Assembly: GCA_015904075.1 (NCBI GenBank)
Contig: JABMDH010000079.1
Location: 7,100-14,477 of the forward strand
Source of the DNA: Nitrospira sp.
GTDB taxonomy: Bacteria; Nitrospirota; Nitrospiria; Nitrospirales; Nitrospiraceae
Direction: 5' to 3'
DNA: 7,378 bases
The position numbers and the translations under genes are program-made. Numbering within the stretch: the stretch's first letter is position 1; every line of letters starts with the position of its first letter. Below the pieces are notes generated by a model. It had not been told where the DNA came from. It did no database searches and saw only the letters and a list, made by a program, of their open reading frames with translations. Shown here one piece after another: positions 4,822 through 7,378 of the stretch.

Positions 4822-6810
4822 ATGGGCGCGCGCCAGCGGGAAATCTCCGTCTCGGAGTTTTTCACAAAGAACCGGCACCTGCTTGGCTTCGACAATCCGC
4901 GCAAGGCGCTGTTGACCTGTGTGAAGGAAGCCGTCGACAACGCGTTGGATGCCTGCGAGGAAGCCGGCATCCTGCCCGATGTCACGGTGCAGTTGGAGAT
5001 CGCGTCGGGCAACGGAACGCCGCCGACGGCCAGCCAAGCCACATGGTTCCGCATCACGGTGACGGATAACGGTCCCGGCATCGTCCGTCAGCAGATTCCC
5101 AGAATTTTTGCGAAGCTGCTCTATGGATCCAAGTTCCATCGTATGAGAATGAGCCGGGGACAGCAGGGGATCGGCATTTCCGCCGCCGGTATGTATGGCC
5201 AGCTGACGACCGGTAAACCGGTGACGATCATTTCGCGCACCGGGCCGCGCGCCGCCGCCCATTTTTTTGAAGTGCAGATCGATACCAAGAAAAACGAGCC
5301 GCTGGTGCATGAGAATAAACAGATCGAATGGGATCAGCCGCAAGGCACGCAGGTGGCGCTCGAAGTCGAAGGTAAATATCAAAAAGGCCGGGCATCGGTT
5401 GACGAATGGCTGGAGCAAACGTCTATCGCCAATCCCCACGTCAAACTGACGTATCGTACACCGGAAGGGGAGACGAAAGAATATCCTCGCACCTATCATG
5501 AATTGCCCCCGTCGCCGCGCGAGATCAAGCCGCATCCCTACGGCATCGAATTCGGGATGTTCCTCAAGATGCTGCAGGACACGAAGAGCCACTCGGTGTC
5601 AGGATTGTTGGCCAGCGATTTTTGCCGGGTCTCACCGCAACTGGCCGATGATATGTGCAAGGCGGCGAAGATGTCGCCGCACACGAAGCCGCGCGACCTG
5701 AAGGGATCTGCCGCCGAAACGTTGTATCGGACGATCCAGGATACGAAGATCATGGCGCCGCCGACGAATTGCCTGTCGCCGATCGGCGAGAAAGCGATTC
5801 TGTCCGGCCTCTACAAACAGATCAAAGGTGAGTTCTACACGGCGGTGAGCCGGCCTCCAGCAGTGTATCGTGGCAATCCCTTCGTCATCGAAGCGGGGCT
5901 GGCCTATGGGGCTGCGCCTCAAGACCAGAACAAGCCTCGGCAGCCGGCAATGCCGAAAGCGGAAGGTGAGCAGGATGAGGCAGATTCGGAACTGGCGCGC
6001 GTAATCCGTTACGCGAACCGTGTGCCGCTGCTCTATCAGCAATCAGCCTGTTCGACGTTTAAAGCGGTATTGAGCACAACGTGGAAAAATTACGGCGTCA
6101 CGCAATCCCGCGGTGCGTTGCCGGGTGGGCCGATGGTGATTTTCGTCCACATGGCATCGGTCTGGGTACCCTTCACGAGCGAATCCAAAGAAGCGATTGC
6201 CGACTACGATGAAATTCAGAAGGAAATCACGCTGGCCTTGCGCGAGTGCGGCCGGCGGCTGGGATTATTCTTGCGCCGCCGTGAACGGGCTGCGAGCGAA
6301 TACCGGCGGAGAAACATCTTTGAGTTGTACATCGAGGAAGTCGTGGAGGCCTGCAACCGGCTCAAGGGCGGCACGCTGCCGAAAGAAAAACTCAAGGCGC
6401 AGCTCCAGAAGATCGCCACGTCGCGCACCGGCGGGCTGAAGACCGATGAGGCGCTCGGCAAGACCGGCGCAGGGCCGGAGGGTTTACCCCATTCCATCAT
6501 CGTGACGGCAGAAGGAGTCGAAGGCGAAGTCGATCTTGCCGCTCGCGTGCAGGCCGATACCGCGGCGGCGCCGGTCGAACCGAATCCGCTCGGCGATACA
6601 GCACCGACTGTGAAAGAAACGAAGGCGCAGGGAAAGAAGTCGACGAGGGTGAAGGTGAATGATGCCACGCCTTCCAAGGGGAAGGCGGTTCAGATGCCGC
6701 TCTTCAACGGACCTGATCAACCGGCCCAACCAGATAAACGAGACAAACGAAATAAACCAGACAAACCTAACAAGCCGGTTTCCGCCTCGAAGCCCCGAGG
6801 AAAGAAATAG
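4822..6810 (+). CDS. top6B: DNA topoisomerase VI subunit B
   Basis: This is the ATPase subunit of the type IIB topoisomerase, which dimerises on ATP binding and drives passage of one DNA duplex through another cut by Top6A. The GHKL fold is clear: N-box with Glu36 and Asn40 in KEAVDNALDA, Asp82 in TDNGPGI, and the glycine-rich lid GQQGIGISAAGMYGQ (113-127). A helix-two-turn-helix region follows from about residue 235 (KPHPYGIEF) to 305. The transducer domain runs from about 310 to 530 (SPIGEKAI, GNPFVIEAGLAYG, RYANRVPLLY). A charged insertion at about 365-390 (QDQNKPRQP to EQDEADSE) is longer than in the Sulfolobus protein as I recall it. The last 130 residues are low-complexity and basic, with QMPLF at 624-628 and a DKR/NKP repeat. 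The start at 4822 gives a complete 662-residue core, but the true start may be 4707 via a one-base frame break. top6A follows after 5 bases. Confidence 0.93.
   Translation: MGARQREISVSEFFTKNRHLLGFDNPRKALLTCVKEAVDNALDACEEAGILPDVTVQLEIASGNGTPPTASQATWFRITVTDNGPGIVRQQIPRIFAKLLYGSKFHRMRMSRGQQGIGISAAGMYGQLTTGKPVTIISRTGPRAAAHFFEVQIDTKKNEPLVHENKQIEWDQPQGTQVALEVEGKYQKGRASVDEWLEQTSIANPHVKLTYRTPEGETKEYPRTYHELPPSPREIKPHPYGIEFGMFLKMLQDTKSHSVSGLLASDFCRVSPQLADDMCKAAKMSPHTKPRDLKGSAAETLYRTIQDTKIMAPPTNCLSPIGEKAILSGLYKQIKGEFYTAVSRPPAVYRGNPFVIEAGLAYGAAPQDQNKPRQPAMPKAEGEQDEADSELARVIRYANRVPLLYQQSACSTFKAVLSTTWKNYGVTQSRGALPGGPMVIFVHMASVWVPFTSESKEAIADYDEIQKEITLALRECGRRLGLFLRRRERAASEYRRRNIFELYIEEVVEACNRLKGGTLPKEKLKAQLQKIATSRTGGLKTDEALGKTGAGPEGLPHSIIVTAEGVEGEVDLAARVQADTAAAPVEPNPLGDTAPTVKETKAQGKKSTRVKVNDATPSKGKAVQMPLFNGPDQPAQPDKRDKRNKPDKPNKPVSASKPRGKK
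6691..6705 (+). other. Candidate beta-clamp-binding motif QMPLF in Top6B
   Basis: Codons for residues 624-628 spell Gln-Met-Pro-Leu-Phe within a disordered, basic C-terminal tail. The bacterial sliding-clamp-binding consensus is QL(S/D)LF with Met tolerated at position 2 (for example QMSLL in MutS), so this fits at the key Gln, Leu and Phe positions. Such motifs normally sit in flexible tails, as here. Function is inferred only. Confidence 0.35.
6733..6777 (+). repeat. Five 9-bp tandem units in the top6B tail
   Basis: Five consecutive 9-base units of the form (G/A)A(T/C)AA(A/G)C followed by GA, CA, CT or CG encode DKR, DKR, NKP, DKP and NKP. They form a basic, probably unstructured repeat near the Top6B C-terminus. 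The unit number may vary between strains by slippage. Confidence 0.65.
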
Positions 6811-6815
6811 GACGT

Positions 6816-7378
6816 ATGGCTGCCAAACAGCGAAAGACCACCGCGGTTGAAAAGAAGCTCATCGGCGTGGCCGATGTCGTCATTACGGCGGCGGAACGGT
6901 CGAAAGATCCGACGCTCGAGATTCCAATTCGCGCGCTGTCGAATGTTTCGTTCAATGCGCGTAAGGGCTTGATCGAGATGGGACACAAGAAACAGGCGCG
7001 CTCGTTTTTCAACGTCGGCATGGCCAAGAAATTTATGCAGACGGTGTTGGTGGCGGATGCGCTGTCGGAATTGCAGCGGGCAGAGCTGACGACCTCGCTT
7101 CGAGAAAGTTACTACCGGACGAAACACACCATCCAGGATTCGCATGAGAATACATTCGACACGCAAGATGAATCCGATCCGGTGATCGAGGATCTGGAAG
7201 TCTCGCTGTCTGCGTTGCGGGAAGAGCTGCATGTCCGCGCGGAAAACAGCGGCAGCATCGTCGGACCGGTCGTGTTTGGCGATGACGGGGATCGCGTGGA
7301 TTGTGCCAGGCTGGGCAAAGGCGGCTATTCAGTGCCCTCGATCGTGGAACCGGAGTATCTGGAGATCCGGCGCTGCAC
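6816..7378 (+). CDS. top6A: DNA topoisomerase VI subunit A (3' end beyond window)
   Basis: Top6A is the DNA-cleaving subunit, related to eukaryotic Spo11. It makes a staggered double-strand break through a tyrosine on a winged-helix domain, with metal bound by a TOPRIM domain. The first 187 residues are visible. After a short basic start (MAAKQRKTT), the winged-helix region includes SNVSFNARKGLIEMGHKKQ, then a helix with AKKFMQTVLVADAL. The active-site stretch is TSLRESYYRTKHT (93-105); Tyr100, the second of the pair, is the likely nucleophile by analogy with Spo11. The TOPRIM domain should start just after VEPEYLEIRRC at the right edge, so its acidic residues cannot be checked. The ATG at 6816 has AGGA (6809-6812) upstream, overlapping the top6B stop, which points to coupled translation. 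Full-length Top6A is usually about 360-390 residues. Confidence 0.93.
   Translation, partial: MAAKQRKTTAVEKKLIGVADVVITAAERSKDPTLEIPIRALSNVSFNARKGLIEMGHKKQARSFFNVGMAKKFMQTVLVADALSELQRAELTTSLRESYYRTKHTIQDSHENTFDTQDESDPVIEDLEVSLSALREELHVRAENSGSIVGPVVFGDDGDRVDCARLGKGGYSVPSIVEPEYLEIRRC

Noticed and set aside
4750..5592. Minus-strand open frame of 280 codons opposite top6B
   Set aside because: It lies fully antisense to the strongly conserved Top6B ATPase core, has the arginine- and leucine-rich composition of a shadow frame, and shows no recognisable domain.

Overview
The window looks like the chromosome of a free-living, GC-rich (roughly mid-to-upper 50s % GC by eye) Gram-negative bacterium. It encodes an apolipoprotein N-acyltransferase and two proteins with Sec signal peptides. 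It also carries a DNA topoisomerase VI operon (B and A subunits). Topo VI is typical of archaea and plants and patchy in bacteria. This pairing, a DUF4124 gene and a GATACG/CTTCACG-type intergenic repeat recall Nitrospirota such as Nitrospira, but that placement is from memory and was not tested by a search.

Layout. (1) Positions 1-1225, minus strand: lnt, entered at its start codon and running off the left edge just after the catalytic cysteine. (2) Positions 1226-1836: a 611-base divergent intergenic region with no gene. It holds a likely lnt promoter, a short dispersed repeat, a 16-bp near-palindrome, two adjacent hairpins that could be a structured RNA, and copy 1 of an intergenic palindromic repeat. 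(3) Positions 1837-4409, plus strand: a small exported DUF4124 protein followed 12 bases later by a large exported beta-propeller (WD40-like) protein. The propeller gene is broken near its C-terminal third by what looks like loss of one G. (4) Positions 4410-4706: a short intergenic region with copy 2 of the same repeat in the opposite orientation, then a promoter-like element. (5) Positions 4707-7378, plus strand: top6B and top6A, separated by 5 bases. The B subunit core is intact, but a plausible 38-residue N-terminal tail lies in another frame, apparently through one extra A. The A subunit is cut by the right edge.

Working together: Top6B (ATPase and transducer) and Top6A (DNA cleavage) form the A2B2 type IIB topoisomerase, which passes one duplex through another. 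Lnt completes lipoprotein maturation in the inner membrane. The DUF4124 and propeller pair looks like a small envelope or periplasmic operon of unknown role. The most notable points are a candidate sliding-clamp-binding motif (QMPLF) in the Top6B tail, two single-base homopolymer frameshifts about 0.9 kb apart, and the inverted pair of repeats bracketing the DUF4124-propeller operon.
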